Positions 24,640 through 37,164 of a stretch of DNA of 64,000 bases are shown here, in pieces. Source of the stretch: Mugil cephalus (lineage: Eukaryota > Chordata > Actinopteri > Mugiliformes > Mugilidae); contig NC_061774.1 in the NCBI RefSeq assembly GCF_022458985.1, forward strand, positions 13,134,616-13,198,615, read 5' to 3'. Position 1 is the first letter of the stretch; each line of letters opens with the position of its first letter. The notes under the pieces were generated by a model that saw nothing but the letters and a program-made list of their open reading frames with translations, was not told the DNA's origin and made no database searches. The position numbers and the translations under genes were made by a program.

Positions 24640-25076
24640 AGTTCTTAACAAGTTGAAATAAGTTCAGCAGAAGTTCATAGCAAGTTCGTAATAAGTGTGA
24701 TGTTACATTGTCTTCTTCTATCTTCTATGTGCAGACTGAAGACCTTTAGTTGTCTCGTTTGACTTCGGTTACACTTCCTCTTGATCTTCTCACCTCCTGA
24801 CTAAGAAGAAGTAAGACTCAAGAGGTGGAAAGTTCATGGAAAAGATGTGCTCACACGTTCTGTATAACTGTCATTTTAAGATGTTTGTGCACTGCTATAA
24901 AAGAATGTGACTACGAAGAAGAGTCAGAGTTGTTTCCTGTCGTACACAGAGCTGCTCTCCCCGGGTAAGAATAAACCTAGCTTCGCATATAGAACAACTG
25001 ACTGGACAGCCATCATTTGAACGATATTTTATTGAGGAAAACAAGAATTACCATCACAATTTGGTGTCAGAAGTGG
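24640..25076 (+). mobile_element. LTR-like region and primer-binding site of an ERV-like element
   Basis: TATAAAAG at 24896-24903, AATAAA at 24970-24975 and, at 25062-25076, TGGTGTCAGAAGTGG (the TGG start expected opposite a tRNA CCA end) are spaced as in an LTR followed by a primer-binding site. The 5' edge of the LTR is not certain. The same set recurs at 40627, 40701 and 40793. Confidence 0.55.
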
Positions 25077-26840
25077 AATACCAGGCTGATTGTCGTCTCC
25101 ATGGACAGTGGTTGGCCACCCAGGATTATTCCTGCTACACCCTGAACATTGAAGGACGAGTGGACCAGACATAGGAGACGGCTGTCACCTCGGTATCTGA
25201 ACAAAAAGAACCCTCAACGCTGATTGGTAAGAAAGAACTTTTATTTCATGTCAAAACATCTGCAGATCGAGTTCGCCTTAAAGTCCAGTTGGAAAAAATG
25301 GGGTCCAACGGCAGCAGAGGTCGATCTCTGGATGAAAACTGTCAGTTTCCTATATGCCAAGCAATGAAAAAGTAATATGGTAACAAATCTGTGCAATGTA
25401 TGTCTAAGTGGAGTAATGAACGTGGTTTCCCAAGTGAATGCAGCCTGAGCGAGAATCAGTTGAGAAAATTGCAAGAGAGTACACAGAAAGATATAGATGA
25501 AAAGCAAAAGCAAAAGTGAAGGGAAGGAAACTACAAGAGTTTGAGAATGAAATGGATGTGTGGAAATTGTGGATGGATGAATGTGAAATCAGGCAGAGAA
25601 AACAGCTGCAGAAGCAGATGCCTGTGAATCTGAGTGGTAGTGGAAGTGAAAGGGAAAGATAAACCGCCAATACACACACCTACACCCACATCGGGACATT
25701 ATCCCATCCTGTCAGAGCTCCACAGAATGCAAGATGAGTTGGACGTTCCACCACATACAATGCAAACCTCACAATGGCACAATTCACAGGGCAGCTGTTC
25801 ACGTTTGGGAAAAAAGGACACTATCAAGGGCGTGGCCATGGCAGGAGACGAGGAAGAGGCAGAGAAAGAGATGACTGGCCAAGTGACCGATGCTACAGAT
25901 GTGGACAGGATGTACACTGGACCAGAGATTGTCCGAACTTAGGAAACCGGCAAAAGTGACAGCTCCAGTCTCCTCACTCTGACTGAGATCTGGTCTGATA
26001 CTGACACACATACACAATGCTCACCACAAAGAAGAGCCGCTTGCAACTGACACACAGCTTGGTTTAGTTCAGGGAAAGGTCTCTTAGTTAGAACAGAGCC
26101 TCCTCACCCCCGAGAGAACTTATGTAACCTTAAATAATGATGCTTATAAGAAAATGCCAACTATTGTTGGGAAAAATATCACCTTTTTGGTGGACTCAGG
26201 TGCCACACATTCTGTAATATGAGCTGAAGAACTGCCTCTTAAACACAGTGGACATGCTGTAAAAGAAAGATGCTCAGTTACCGTTTCCTGTTCATGGATG
26301 GTGATAATCAGCTGTCTACAAAACATTTGTTTTTGGTTTCATGATGATTGCTTGATGATTATTGTGCTTACTCTGTCACACTCACAGACACACAGCAGAA
26401 ATTCTATCATGTCTCTGGCTCTCTACCTCATGTTTCTCTAACAAAACCTACCGCAGGCTGGAAGAGTGTGGGCGAGTTCATGAAGAAAGTCACACAAGTA
26501 TGCGACTACTCTCCTTCCCCCACCAGACCACAGCTCCTCTATTCTAAATCAACTAACACATACAGACTTCCTTAGTTGGTCAAATGTCATTGCCTCCACT
26601 CTGTGCAGCTTGTGGCGAGCCATCTCGCTGCAGAAGGCCATAAAGCCTCCTTGTGCAAACTTCAACCAGGAAGTGTTTTTTTGGGGGGGGCATCTTCTGA
26701 CACCCCAGTGGAAAAAACGTTGTCTCCCGAACGCGTTGAGGCCATTGTTGCCACTCCTAAACCCATCACAAAGAAACAAGTTCTTTCCTTCTTGGGAATG
26801 TGTTCTTATTGTTGGCCTTTCATTCCTTTTTTTTTTTTTT
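25077..26840 (+). pseudogene. ERV-like gag-pol remnant, copy 1
   Basis: Degenerate plus-strand retroelement coding sequence. A nucleocapsid zinc knuckle (CX2CX4HX4C, codons 25891-25932) follows an Arg/Gly-rich stretch. Then comes an aspartic protease core with the DSG active-site triplet (about 26187-26218), closed at once by an in-frame TGA. Near 26576-26820 are reverse-transcriptase thumb-like pieces in shifted frames. Most of RT, RNase H, integrase and env is missing, and stops and frameshifts are frequent. Assignment between a class I ERV and a related LTR element is a family-level guess. It is non-functional. Confidence 0.65.
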
Positions 26841-27960
26841 TTTTAATTTGTATTTATTTGTCTGCATAGTTGAACACCACAGGGTGTCAACTTTATATGA
26901 GGTTGATGCAGTTATATTCTTGCAGCTGAAAGCTTTATTACTTCAGTGCGTGAGTGTGACCATCACCAGCCCTCCCTGAGGACTGTCCTGTTGATCTTTA
27001 TTGAGTGTAGTGACCTTGTGTGGCAGGGAGGGCAGTGCTACACCTCAGTGAATAGAGGGGGAGAACAAAGGACAGAAAAGATGTAGAAGGATGGACAGTG
27101 GAGGAGAGGAATGTGGTGCTAGTAGGAACTAGTGGAGTGTAGGGTTCTGTGCTTCCCAAGTCACCTCACTCAAATATGACTGGGTACAGTCATCTCTGGA
27201 GAGATAAGAGAGTCCAGGGGGGTAAGGGTGTCCCAATGGAAGGATAGAAGTCTTCCATAGAGCATGTAGTAATAGAGTGAAAACAATAATCCAGCCCTTA
27301 ATAGCAGGGACTCATCAATTCTTCTTGATGTGATCCAGCACGGGCTGGCAGGTGACAACACACATGCACGTGGGCATTCCCTCAATATGAGTGAGACCAT
27401 TACCAGGGCCCAGAGTCAGGTCAGAAGCCCCAGCGCTTGAGAACCCCCCATCGAAGGGAGAGGGGAAGCACCAAGCCACAACCCGAACCATTCGATACCG
27501 GAACAACCGGGTACCCAAGGGAGCCGCCACAAACCCGTGTCCACGCAGCACCGGGAGACAAAGCCCGGCCAAGAGGACACCAGAGAACCTAGGTAGGTAC
27601 CCCTACCAACTGCCGTGGGGCCACAGACCGCCAGTCCAAGATGCCCCTGCTAGCGGAGGACCAGGCCCCCCAAGCCGTGCCAAGGGACAATAAAAAGTGA
27701 CAGTGTCCCTATTACTGTGGTTCCTCAGTCCCTGATGAGGAAGCAAGCCCCTACACCGTGACCCTGTGACCCTGGATGTGGTGTGGAGCATTAAGACAGA
27801 GGGCAAACAGGAGGGTCGGGTGGGTCAGAGGACTGCAGCACACTACTGTCCTGCAGCCTGCCCTGACCCTGACCGATCCTGGGTGGACCCCTAAGGTGAC
27901 GTGCATTAAAAACTTGGGATGGGTGTGTGTGGTATACCTAGGCCTTTCATTCCTAACTTT
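26841..27960. repeat. Repeat-rich block following ERV-like remnant 1
   Basis: A poly-T tract (26828-26844) is followed by sequence with no host coding signal that recurs almost unchanged at 41530-43070. The GC-rich core present in the second copy (42120-42590) is deleted here at about 27433. Open frames in the GC-rich part are compositional. Confidence 0.5.
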
Positions 27961-28352
27961 TCAGGCATGGAGAGGTATCTCTTGTAATGTGGATGTGTTC
28001 GTGTATTTTCATTAATTTCCAGGATCAGTAGCTCTGAAAAATGATGTGTTTATTACATTTTATCTTTCAGACACAACAAGATTTAGCTACATCTTCCACT
28101 TGCCAAATGGAGGATGTGCAACATGTGAGCTGTGATCACTGTTGAATTACTGACGTAACCTTTATTCCATCAGAGTGTTCAGTGATAAAAATGAAGAAAA
28201 CACTGAGAAATATTTAAGAGGATTCATAGAAAGATGCTAAGCTGTCATCAGAGTCTCATGAAGAATAGAAACAGGAGCAGAGTTTCACTCTAAACCCTAT
28301 TTCTTTACACCAATGAAGACAAATCAGATGAAATGTGTCGCTAGTTGTTGTT

Positions 28353-31076
28353 TTAAGGTGCAGAATCTCTCATTTCAACCATCATGACAGAGTTTTCTGG
28401 AGGTTCCAGTGTTTGTGGGACAGCTGAGCCTTCAGCTTTTCCTCGTCCTTTTTTCTTCCAGGCAACAACGACGAGAATCCCAATTAACAAGAGAATTATC
28501 ACAGATACTGTCAACGCAGATATGATGGACATGTGACCTGTTCAGAGACACAAACGTCACATGTCAGGGTGAAGCTGTGACAGGAGAGTTTTTATTTTAT
28601 TTAGTTAGTAAAGTTTAATTTACGAATGTACCATAGTTCATCGCTGATGGCAGTTGGATTGAAGGATTTATTTGACACTATGGTAGTCTACTTACCCAAA
28701 CTAGTGGGAGGGGCAGTGGTTGGGGCAGTTGTAGGGACAGTAGTTGGGTTAAGACACAGTGTGTTATTGTCTTCAAACACCCACTCTGATATGTGTGTCC
28801 CATCTGGTAAGGTGCAGTTAATGAATATGAAGCCTATGAACAAACAAAGATCATTTATGACTGATGTTATGACACCAACATGATTACCAAGTTATTTCTC
28901 ATCATGTTGTCACTCACCACAGGTACAGATCCTCTCTCCTGTGGAGACACTACTGATGTGATTCCTGAACAGACCAGATGTCCTGAGCGTCTTGTTTCAG
29001 AGTGATGACGTTAGTCTCATTATTTCCAGAGAGGAGCTCAGCGTCTGTCACTGAGTGTCCATCCAGAGTCCAACTGTACTGAGGACTGTCCCCTCCATCA
29101 GAGGAGCAGGACACCCTCTTCTCTCCATGGGACAGACACTCAGAGACCAGATGGACAGAGGGCACCGGAGCTGAGAGAAACACACACAGATGACTTTTGA
29201 TAACGAGGTAATTATCTCTTAATAAATACATACAGAAACATGCAGAATATAAAGTATATTATTTAGACTCTGACTGTAACAGCAATGAAGGAGGATTCAG
29301 TTCAGGACTGTTATATTTGTTTTCACTAGTGAACCTAAAAACTGGTAAGTGAGTGTAAGATATCTTTGTTTGAACACAAATCAATACAATTTGACATTTA
29401 GATCTGTCAAGATGACTTAATTTCCCAGGAGTAGAAAAAAGGTATTTTACCTTCAATAAACAACTGTAGAGTCTGTTTTTGTAATTCTTTTCCATTTGAG
29501 TCAAAGTTTATCAGATCATATTGACCACTGTCACTCCTGCTCAGGTCATTGATACTAAATGTTCCATCACTGGGATTAAAGACAGATCTGTCTTCTATCA
29601 CATTAGTTATGATCATTTTGTTTCTCCATATTAATATTCTTGATGATCCCTTTTTCATTTCACATCTAAATATTTCTAAGGCGTTGTCCATCAGTCTGAT
29701 GACCACAGTTCCTCCCAAAGCTCCATAACACTGAGCTCCACTCTGTCTGCCATCACAGTAAGTTTCTCCACCTGTGAATTAAAACATTGAGAGTATTTCA
29801 TTTCTACCACTATGAAGCATAATTGTTCCAATATTTCAGTCACATGCATTGACCTAAAACAGACTTAGTGGGTTTTTCTCTCTCAGACTAAACAATCAAT
29901 CAAACATGTATTTCTGCTGCTGAGCATTTCACAGGTCAGTGGCTGGAAAACTGCTGTGATTCATTTAACAACATGAATCTGTTAAACAGAGTTTTTACAT
30001 TAGTTGAATTCAAGCAGTAATTACAGACCTGTGTGTGTCAAACTGAGTTAAACCCACCAAATTATCTGTTGGTCCATTTTTTGAACAAATGTGAATAAAA
30101 TGATTAATAATGTAGAATCATTTCTAAGACATCAGCATACATCCTACTCTGAACAGTCTGAAACGTCTCCTTTTACTGATCATCTTCACAAGAAGAGGTT
30201 TTACAAACACTGAACACAGAGAGGCAACAACAAGGAAGTGAACATAACTTAACTCACCAAAAAACGAAACCTCACAGTGTTTTCAATGTTCACAATGGAA
30301 AGCTGTCAACTGGAAATATATAATCATTTCAACTCTTTGAAGTGATCTTCTCTTCTCTTTCTTTGTTCTTTTTATTAGTTTTTTTCCTTTTTCTATTTCT
30401 GGACGGCCACATGAAAATGTTTTTAACTCGTGTCAAGATATGAAGTCAACAGCACAGCCTTTATGAACCAGTAGAGGGAAACCTCTGACCTGCTAATAGG
30501 AGCCAAGATGTTTTATTCAAAGTCAAGTTAATCTTCAGCAGTCACGAAATGTACAATGTTGAACCATGGATAGAGGTCCCACAGTTGGACCTAAGACTGA
30601 TCCATTACTGACACAGGCCAGGAAAGGAAATCTTCATGACTGTACATGGGCAAAGGAATAAACTCAACTGCAGTCCTTACAGTCCTGTGGCCATCCACAA
30701 CAGAACCAATGACAGTATGCAGACAGGAAGTTGGTCTCAACACAATTAAAATTATGAAGCATTTGATTTAAATTATTAACAACCCAAAGACACATCCATA
30801 TTCCAGTACTCGCAATTAAATATTTACATGGAAGAAACACAGTATTGTGAGGCACACTGTTCACAGCTGATTGACAAACACAAATAATCGATCTTGTGAC
30901 TATGTGAAAATATATCTGTGGATGTATTTAACACAATCTGAATTTATCAAAGACAAAAACGACCACTGCTGGTTTTCAGTAGAGAAAAAGAAGAACAAAA
31001 AAGTAGAGATAGAAAAAAACATCTCACCATGAGAGACTCCAAGTAGCATCAACAACAGTCCAAACACAGCTTTCAT
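28353..31076 (-). pseudogene. Family A unit 4: hybrid first exon, broken C2 exon
   Basis: Exons: 31076-31028 (signal MKAVFGLLLMLLGVSHG), 29771-29451 (V-like, open), 29170-28918 (C2-like), 28833-28696 (stalk), 28537-28353 (TM/tail, open). The C2 exon is five bases short of the 258 seen in intact units: four bases lost near 28967 (ATTCCTGAACAG) and one near 28987 (CTGAGCGTC). The frame is lost after LKQD and ends soon after in a stop. A deletion at about 30122 joins intron 1 to the upstream flank, removing the MEAVVG exon and making the MKAVFG exon the nearest first exon. A truncated soluble product with the V domain and part of C2 remains possible. Confidence 0.75.
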
Positions 31077-31299
31077 GTCTCCTCTCAGTTCAGCCTCTGT
31101 TGAGTCAGTCTGCAGCTTTAGAAAGTTTATCTAATTATCAGCTACAAGTGTCCCTTACTCTGCAGTGAGCTGTGTTACACAGAGGACTGTGTCCAAACTG
31201 GCACTATCGTAATGTTTTTGTGTGCTGAGAGCAGGAAATCATAATATAGACCCATGTTTCAGTTCTTCCTGTGGTTACATTTAGTGGCTACACACATTA

Positions 31300-32122
31300 C
31301 ACCATAGGTCTTCAACACAGAGTGTACAATCCCTAGGGGATTTGCTGAGGTACTGCAGGGGGGTTCGCAAAATCTTTGGTTGATTAGAATTTTTTATATT
31401 TATATTATTTTAATTTTCTGCCACAAATTTTAATTCATTTAAATACATATTAGCATGAATCCAACATATTTTAGTAAAGGAATAAATGGAAGATTTTACC
31501 TTTCAATCAGCATTCCACTCATACGGGAGCTGTGTCAACAGTGCACTGTTTCACACAGAGCGCCTACTATTGTGCCCCAGCCACTCAAACGACCAAGCAA
31601 GCAGGACAAGTGTCCTACTTCGACCGACCACTGGCAATCAGTCAGCACGCACACACACAGAGCAACGATCTGATGTAAACATCAGTATTAACTGTAAAAA
31701 CTTCATCAGCAGATCTCCGTTAAACAGTGGTGTGGTGTAATGAGCTGCTGTGAAACCTGTAGCTTGGTGAACACAGGTGTGTCTGTGTGGATGAGAGGGG
31801 CTGTTTTGGTCAGACAGGTGTGTTAATGAGAGAGACTCTGGTGATGAAGTTTATTACACTTAATACCGATGTTTACATTTGATCGCTGCTGCTGCTGCCT
31901 CTACATGTCTTTCCAAGGCCGCGAAACAGTTTTGCTCCTCACAGATAGAGTGGACACCTTCACACAAAAAAACTTGACCTCTGGCATTGCTGCATCAGTT
32001 GAGGGAACTGCGACATGTCCCCCAGCTTTGCAGACTTCATCACTGATGCAGGCAAGTCATGCGGGGAGCCCAGCAGCATTGAACCATCTTTAGGGAGGCC
32101 CAGCTTGCAAAACTTTGAGAAC
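31300..32122. mobile_element. hAT-like (ZBED type) remnant, longest copy
   Basis: It has the same left part as at 16345. Near 31906-32090 a plus-strand frame (FQGRETVLLLTDRVDTFTQK) resembles a piece of ZBED/SCAND3-type hAT transposases. The right end is cut at about 32121 (GAGAACC) by TGTTGTATATTG, the probable start of the gypsy-like LTR. Confidence 0.5.
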
Positions 32123-32123
32123 C

Positions 32124-32805
32124 TGTTGTATATTGATGTGCTGAAGTGTGCTGAAGAAAGAAGTGATCATGGCTGACAAGTCATATCTTGCATTTAAAAA
32201 GGTTTATTACAAGAAAGAACAATGTCAAAAACTCTTGCCGAATCTGAGAGAGCTTCTGGCCAATTGTCGAATCCCCTCTCTCGTTCAGCTCCCACAGTCA
32301 CCTTATATATGGTTCTTATCCCCATTCACAAACAAAGAAAACTTATCTCCTTGCATCTAGGAAAAGGGGAGAGAAGAGAAAAACAATAAGATAATATATT
32401 ACATTCTCCCCTGAAGGTGCGCGGCCAAAGGGATTCCCCCGGGGGCACAGCACCTTCATAAAGGTTCCGGGAGAGACCAAGTGACAGGATAGGAAGTGGG
32501 GGGATTTTCAAATCAGGGTGTTTTTTTTTTTTCTATTCATTGTATTTATATTTTAGAGGTGTTTTGGGGATAATGACAACAGCCAAATGGAGTATTGTAA
32601 ATATTATGTGTGCAGGAGACATTGAATATTTGTCTATGGTTAGTTAGCCATGTGATAAATATGTAAATTTACCTGTAAAGTGGAAGAGTCCAGTAATTTA
32701 GTCGGTGGCACAGTACACAAGAGAAATTTCACCCGTTGCTGCTGCTGTTGGGTACTGAATAATAAAAAGAAAGACAACCAGGAAACCTGACTGTTGCCTA
32801 TGGAA
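32124..32805 (+). mobile_element. Probable 5' LTR and leader of the gypsy-like element
   Basis: The sequence begins TGTTGTATATTG exactly where the hAT copy is interrupted and runs to the gag ORF. AATAAA lies at 32759-32764. The LTR/leader boundary and primer-binding site could not be fixed by eye, and no 3' LTR is present to compare. Confidence 0.4.
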
Positions 32806-32809
32806 AAGC

Positions 32810-34078
32810 ATGATGACTAGAAAAGCAAAGCAAGATGGACAGGACGAAACGGATGATGGAGCCTGCGCATCTGCTGGCCCAGAGGCAGGGGCAACAGCAG
32901 AAGAAAAGCTGGAGGAGCTAGCAGGTCTGTTGAAAGATCTGGTTCGGCCCCAGGCAGTAAAAGAGCAAAAGATGGAGAAAGAGTCTGCACGTCAAGAACA
33001 GCGATGGAGAAGTATGCAGCATCAGTTTTCCCAAATACAGCAGCAAGTAAATTTGATGAGAGAAGAAAACAGACATGAGTGTGAAAACCAAGCCACCTAT
33101 GATAATGATAATGATGATAATGACGGTGATGATGAAGATCTAGGTGAGATGACCTGCCAAAATTTTGGGCCTGGGAGAGTACCCCTTACCCATAGGGAGC
33201 CTAAACTGCCTCCCTTGTCCGCAGAGAATGACATGGAACAATTCCTAGCCCATGTTTGCCGTTGGCACAAAGACCAATGGGCCATGCGTCTTGTTCCCCT
33301 ACTCATTGGCAAAGCTCGGAGTGCCTATGTTTTGATGGACATTAAAGACTCTGAAAATTATTATAAAGTTAAAGCTGCTATCTTGGAAAAATATGAGATT
33401 ACTCCAGAAACCTACCGAAGACGATTCCGGTCCCTGAGGATTGATCCAGGTGAGACTCCACGAGAGCTGTATGTTCGTCTGAAGGAGTTGTTCTCAAAAT
33501 GGGTCAAGCCAGAGAAATCAACTGTGCAGGAAATATCAGAGACTATTGTCCTGGAACAGTTTCTGAGGATGGTCCATCCGGAGCTAGAGGTCTGGATCAA
33601 AGAGCATGACGCCAAGACAGCAGAGGATGCAGCTCGACTTGCAGAGGTCTTCATGTCTGCCAGAAGAGGGAGTCGGAGTGCCACGTTCAGCTGGGAGAAC
33701 CATCAAATCCATGCAAGTAAGTCCTATGGGGGTGAAGAGGGGTCTGGTCAGCCACAAAGAAGGGTTTTCTCTAGTGGTAGGCAGTTTAATCCACATGCCC
33801 CGAGCAGTACAAAAAAACCTCCACCCAGATCTGTCAAACAGGAAGTCAGGTGCTACCACTGTAATGGTTTAGGTCACACCAAGCAGTTTTGCCCAACCAT
33901 TAACCACACTAAACCAGCTCTCCTGTGTTCACTCCCAAGGCCAACCAGAGTAGATACTGTGAGTAAGGCAGGTCTCAGGCAGCTACCAAGTGATGTTGTG
34001 TTGAAACCAATCACATTGCCAGTCAAACCCTGTAATGTCACCACAAGAGCGCAGAGTGCAAAGGGAGTCCTCAGGTAG
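32810..34078 (+). CDS. Gypsy-like (Gmr1 type) Gag, 422 aa, intact ORF
   Basis: Unbroken 422-codon ORF starting ATG ATG. Residues ~30-95 are Glu/Gln/Arg-rich and likely coiled coil. An acidic Asp/Asn run lies at ~96-112 (DNDNDDNDGDDEDLGE). A capsid region follows, and residues ~175-285 resemble the SCAN-like capsid C-terminal domain (for example RRRFRSLRIDPGETPRELYV). A CX2CX4HX4C zinc knuckle (CYHCNGLGHTKQFC) lies near ~350-363. This order matches Gag of Gmr1-like Ty3/gypsy elements, from which vertebrate SCAN domains derive. The pol part behind it is largely deleted. The frame is unbroken while its neighbours are decayed, so the insertion is either young or has kept this ORF. Confidence 0.75.
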   Translation: MMTRKAKQDGQDETDDGACASAGPEAGATAEEKLEELAGLLKDLVRPQAVKEQKMEKESARQEQRWRSMQHQFSQIQQQVNLMREENRHECENQATYDNDNDDNDGDDEDLGEMTCQNFGPGRVPLTHREPKLPPLSAENDMEQFLAHVCRWHKDQWAMRLVPLLIGKARSAYVLMDIKDSENYYKVKAAILEKYEITPETYRRRFRSLRIDPGETPRELYVRLKELFSKWVKPEKSTVQEISETIVLEQFLRMVHPELEVWIKEHDAKTAEDAARLAEVFMSARRGSRSATFSWENHQIHASKSYGGEEGSGQPQRRVFSSGRQFNPHAPSSTKKPPPRSVKQEVRCYHCNGLGHTKQFCPTINHTKPALLCSLPRPTRVDTVSKAGLRQLPSDVVLKPITLPVKPCNVTTRAQSAKGVLR

Positions 34079-34163
34079 TTGTCATTCTTTGGGGAAGACT
34101 GGGAGGCAGGCCCGGTAAAGCCACCCAAATCAAGGGCACAAAGAAGGAGAGAAAAGTTGCTCG

Positions 34164-35094
34164 TTGCAAGTTCCCTCAGATTTAGGGAACTTGCAAAAAG
34201 ATCACTCCACATTGAAGCAGTGGTTCGAGAAGGTGACAGAAGTTGAAGGGGTTAAGCGAGGTAAGTCAAGCTGTCTAGATGATGCCACTTACCTGATAAG
34301 AGAGGGCCTGTTGTATCAGCGGAAGGGAAAGACTGAGGTTTTAGCACTTCCAGAACAGTTCAGGCAAAAAGTCATGGAGCTTGGTCATTCCATCCCGTGG
34401 GCTGGTCACATGGCTTTTCAAAAGACTCTGCATAGGGTTGGAAGTCGATTTGTTTGGCCAGGGATGTATACCCAAATCTCTCAGTTCTGCAGTTCTTGTG
34501 AAACATGCCAGCTCACCTCAGCTAAAGGAGTAGCACGTGCCCAGCTGCAATCTTTGCCAATCATAGACACCCCTTTTGAGAGAATAGGCATGGACTTGTA
34601 GGGCCCCTAAAGAGAAGCTCCTCGGGTCACCGCTACATATTAGTGATTTGTGACTATGCAACCAGTTACCCTGAAGCTTTCCCTCTCAAGTCCGTCAAGG
34701 CCAGACAGGTAGCAAATTGTCTTGTACAGCTGTTTTCCAGGGTAGGCATACCTAGAGAGGTCCTAACAGACTGTGGGACAAACTTTTTGTCCAAACAACT
34801 GCAACAGGTTTATCAGGTGTTAGGAGTGAAGGGCATTAAGACCACCCCTTACCATCCCCCAGACGGACGGTCTGGTGGAACGCTATAACCAGACACTGAA
34901 AAACATGCTGCGTAAGTTCATCTCACACACAGGTGGGGACTGGGACCAGTGGCTGCCGTACCTGCTGTTTGCCTACCGGGAAGTTCCAAAAGCATCAACA
35001 GGCTTTTCACCATTTGAACTGTTGTATGGTCGCCAAGTGAGGGTGCCGTTGGATCTTCTAAAGGACTACTGGGAAAGCCCAAAGCCAGACACCA
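34164..35094 (+). pseudogene. Gypsy-like integrase remnant
   Basis: Protease, RT and RNase H are missing: about 85 bases after gag the sequence resumes just before the integrase. The zinc-binding region (H-H then CSSCETC) is readable to a stop at about 34600, where one base is lost after the Met-Asp-Leu codons. The catalytic core follows in another frame: VICDYATSYPE (first Asp), VLTDCGTNF (second Asp). An extra C near 34860 shifts the frame before the Glu-bearing VERYNQTLK-like stretch. Homology ends at about 35094 in the sequence ACACCATCATGAAGG, where family A flank begins. Inactive. Confidence 0.75.
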
Positions 35095-35985
35095 TCATGA
35101 AGGTTTATCAAACTAGAAATATTTTAAAATGTCTCCTATTACTGATCAACCGTGGAGAATCAAAACAATCTCTCCGGAGTTGTTATCATTATTCAGTTTA
35201 TTTTTTATTTTAACTACAGTCATGTGTCTGTTGTCTCATCCGTGTCAAACATAAATCTCGTAACGCAATAGCAGCACTGCCACAACATCTCTGAAGATCA
35301 TGATGTTGACATTTTGGTGACATGATCTGATGTGTGTAAATTCATGTACAGTGTTAATTACTGAGTTCATAGTCAAAGAGGAACATGATGCAGTCCAGTC
35401 CAACCCAACACTAACTACGAGCTCAGAGGAGTGTGTGAAGACTTGACTGAGCAGGTTGTTGTATCTTTGTGATGCTGAGAAGAGGAACTGATGTGAGTTT
35501 TCTACCTCTTTTAGCCTTCAGTACAACAAGTGGGCCTTTGTGTGATGGACTGAGTGGGAGCTAACATTTCTAAGACATCAGCATACATGCTACACTGAAC
35601 AGTCTGAAACCTCTGACCTGATAAAGTAATGTTCATCAGTTAATGGTAGGTACAATGTTTTCATTGGGGTGGGGTAACTCAATAATTTGAAAAAAAATGA
35701 GCAAGTTCCAGGACTTTAACGTGTCTATTGAGAGGAAATTTCATTTTCTACTATTGACTGTGGGTTTTGTCCAGGTGGCCAAGCTTCCTCCTATAGTTTA
35801 AATAAATACATGTCTGGTCTTTTTATATCAGTCAAATGAATTATGAATGAATTATTTCAGAACTGATTATTGAAAATGTTGCACTTGTACAATCTTAGAC
35901 TTTCCGTATGTGAATGTTCAGCAAGTATGTTACAGTAAGACCTGTAACTGTGTTATTCACACAACTTAAATCACAGGTGGTTTAA
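35095..35985. other. Family A 5' flank joined to the gypsy remnant
   Basis: It matches 7600-8515 base for base apart from small changes, but the preceding receptor exons are replaced by the gypsy-like element. No gene is seen. Confidence 0.55.
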
Positions 35986-35992
35986 TAAAATA

Positions 35993-36836
35993 CAGCTGTG
36001 GAGAAATGTTTTCAGACACATGCATTTGTGCAATATTTTATTAAGAATCACTCACACTTAAAATTGAAAATTGATTGGTTCCATAAAAATACAGAGAAGG
36101 TTCAAATATTGGGTCATTTTGGTACCAGTGATCCACTAATGAAGGACGTGCTTTTTATCATAAGACACATTTTTCTGCTGCCGTGCTTCATATAAAGCCA
36201 GTACATTTGAAAGTTCTTCAGAGACAAAAACGGCTAAAATAAGGAACCTAACGCAGGAAACACGCCTGAAGATACAGATTCTCAGCCAGGAAAGGTTCAG
36301 CTGCCGCCAGATCACCAGGAAGTGCAGATGCAGTCCTTCAGCAGTTGGATACACTCTACAGAAATACAGATGAACTGATCTGGGAGCGTCCAAGGGTTTC
36401 TTCAGCAAGAAATGACCACATCCTGATTTCCCAAAAACCGCTGAACGACATCACAAGAGCTCCAACACAGTGGTCAAACCAAACTGGTGCCCCGTGTTTC
36501 ACCTGCACTGTACATGGTTGACTTTTAGATCATGTCTTAAGGTCCTGTAAGGCTGTCAAGAAGCCCCTGATCAATGAGAGACAGAGGTTAACCCAGTGTC
36601 ATTGGGCCCAAGCACAGAAGAACTGGACAGATAGGAAATGGAAAAAGATTCTGTGGTCAGATGAGGCTTTATCTTCCTCCTGCTAATGTGAGGGTACACA
36701 GAAGGCCAGGCCAAGCATTGTCTCCAGCATGTACAGTACCTACTGTCAAAAATGGTGGAGGCAGTATCCTGGTTTGGGGATGCATGAGTGCTGCTGGAGC
36801 ACTCCCTGATGATCTGGGAACAGATTCAGACAACCA
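35993..36836 (+). mobile_element. Tc1-like remnant, second copy
   Basis: Paralogue of 8524-9431, with the same terminal motif and decayed transposase pieces (VKNGGGSILVWGCMSAAG at ~36747-36800). The stretch around 36050-36065 is shortened compared with the first copy. Confidence 0.75.
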
Positions 36837-36840
36837 AACC

Positions 36841-37106
36841 CAACAAGTCTGTCTTGATCTGGCTAAAGCCTATGGGTCTGTTCCCCACCAGCTCATCTGG
36901 TACACACTGAACTTTTCCACATCCCACCATTCATCCAGAGCCTGATCACCACCTACTTCAACAACCTCCAAGTGTGTTACTCCACACTAACAGCAACAAC
37001 CACTATGTGTGGTATCAACAGCAATAGGAAATAGCAGTGGGTTGTTCCATCTCCCCACTTCTCTTCACAGCAGCATTTCAGGTCATCTCAGTGTGTTGTG
37101 TTGGTT
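36841..37106 (+). pseudogene. LINE RT fragment, second copy
   Basis: LDLAKAYGSVPHQLIWYTL continues past the point where the 9.5 kb copy has a stop (TAC here, TAG there). Frameshifts follow, and then an AMGCSISP-like stretch disturbed by a stop. Confidence 0.6.
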
Positions 37107-37164
37107 AAAGTAGAAAAAGTAAATAAAATAAATATAATAAAATATAAATATAAAATAAAATATC

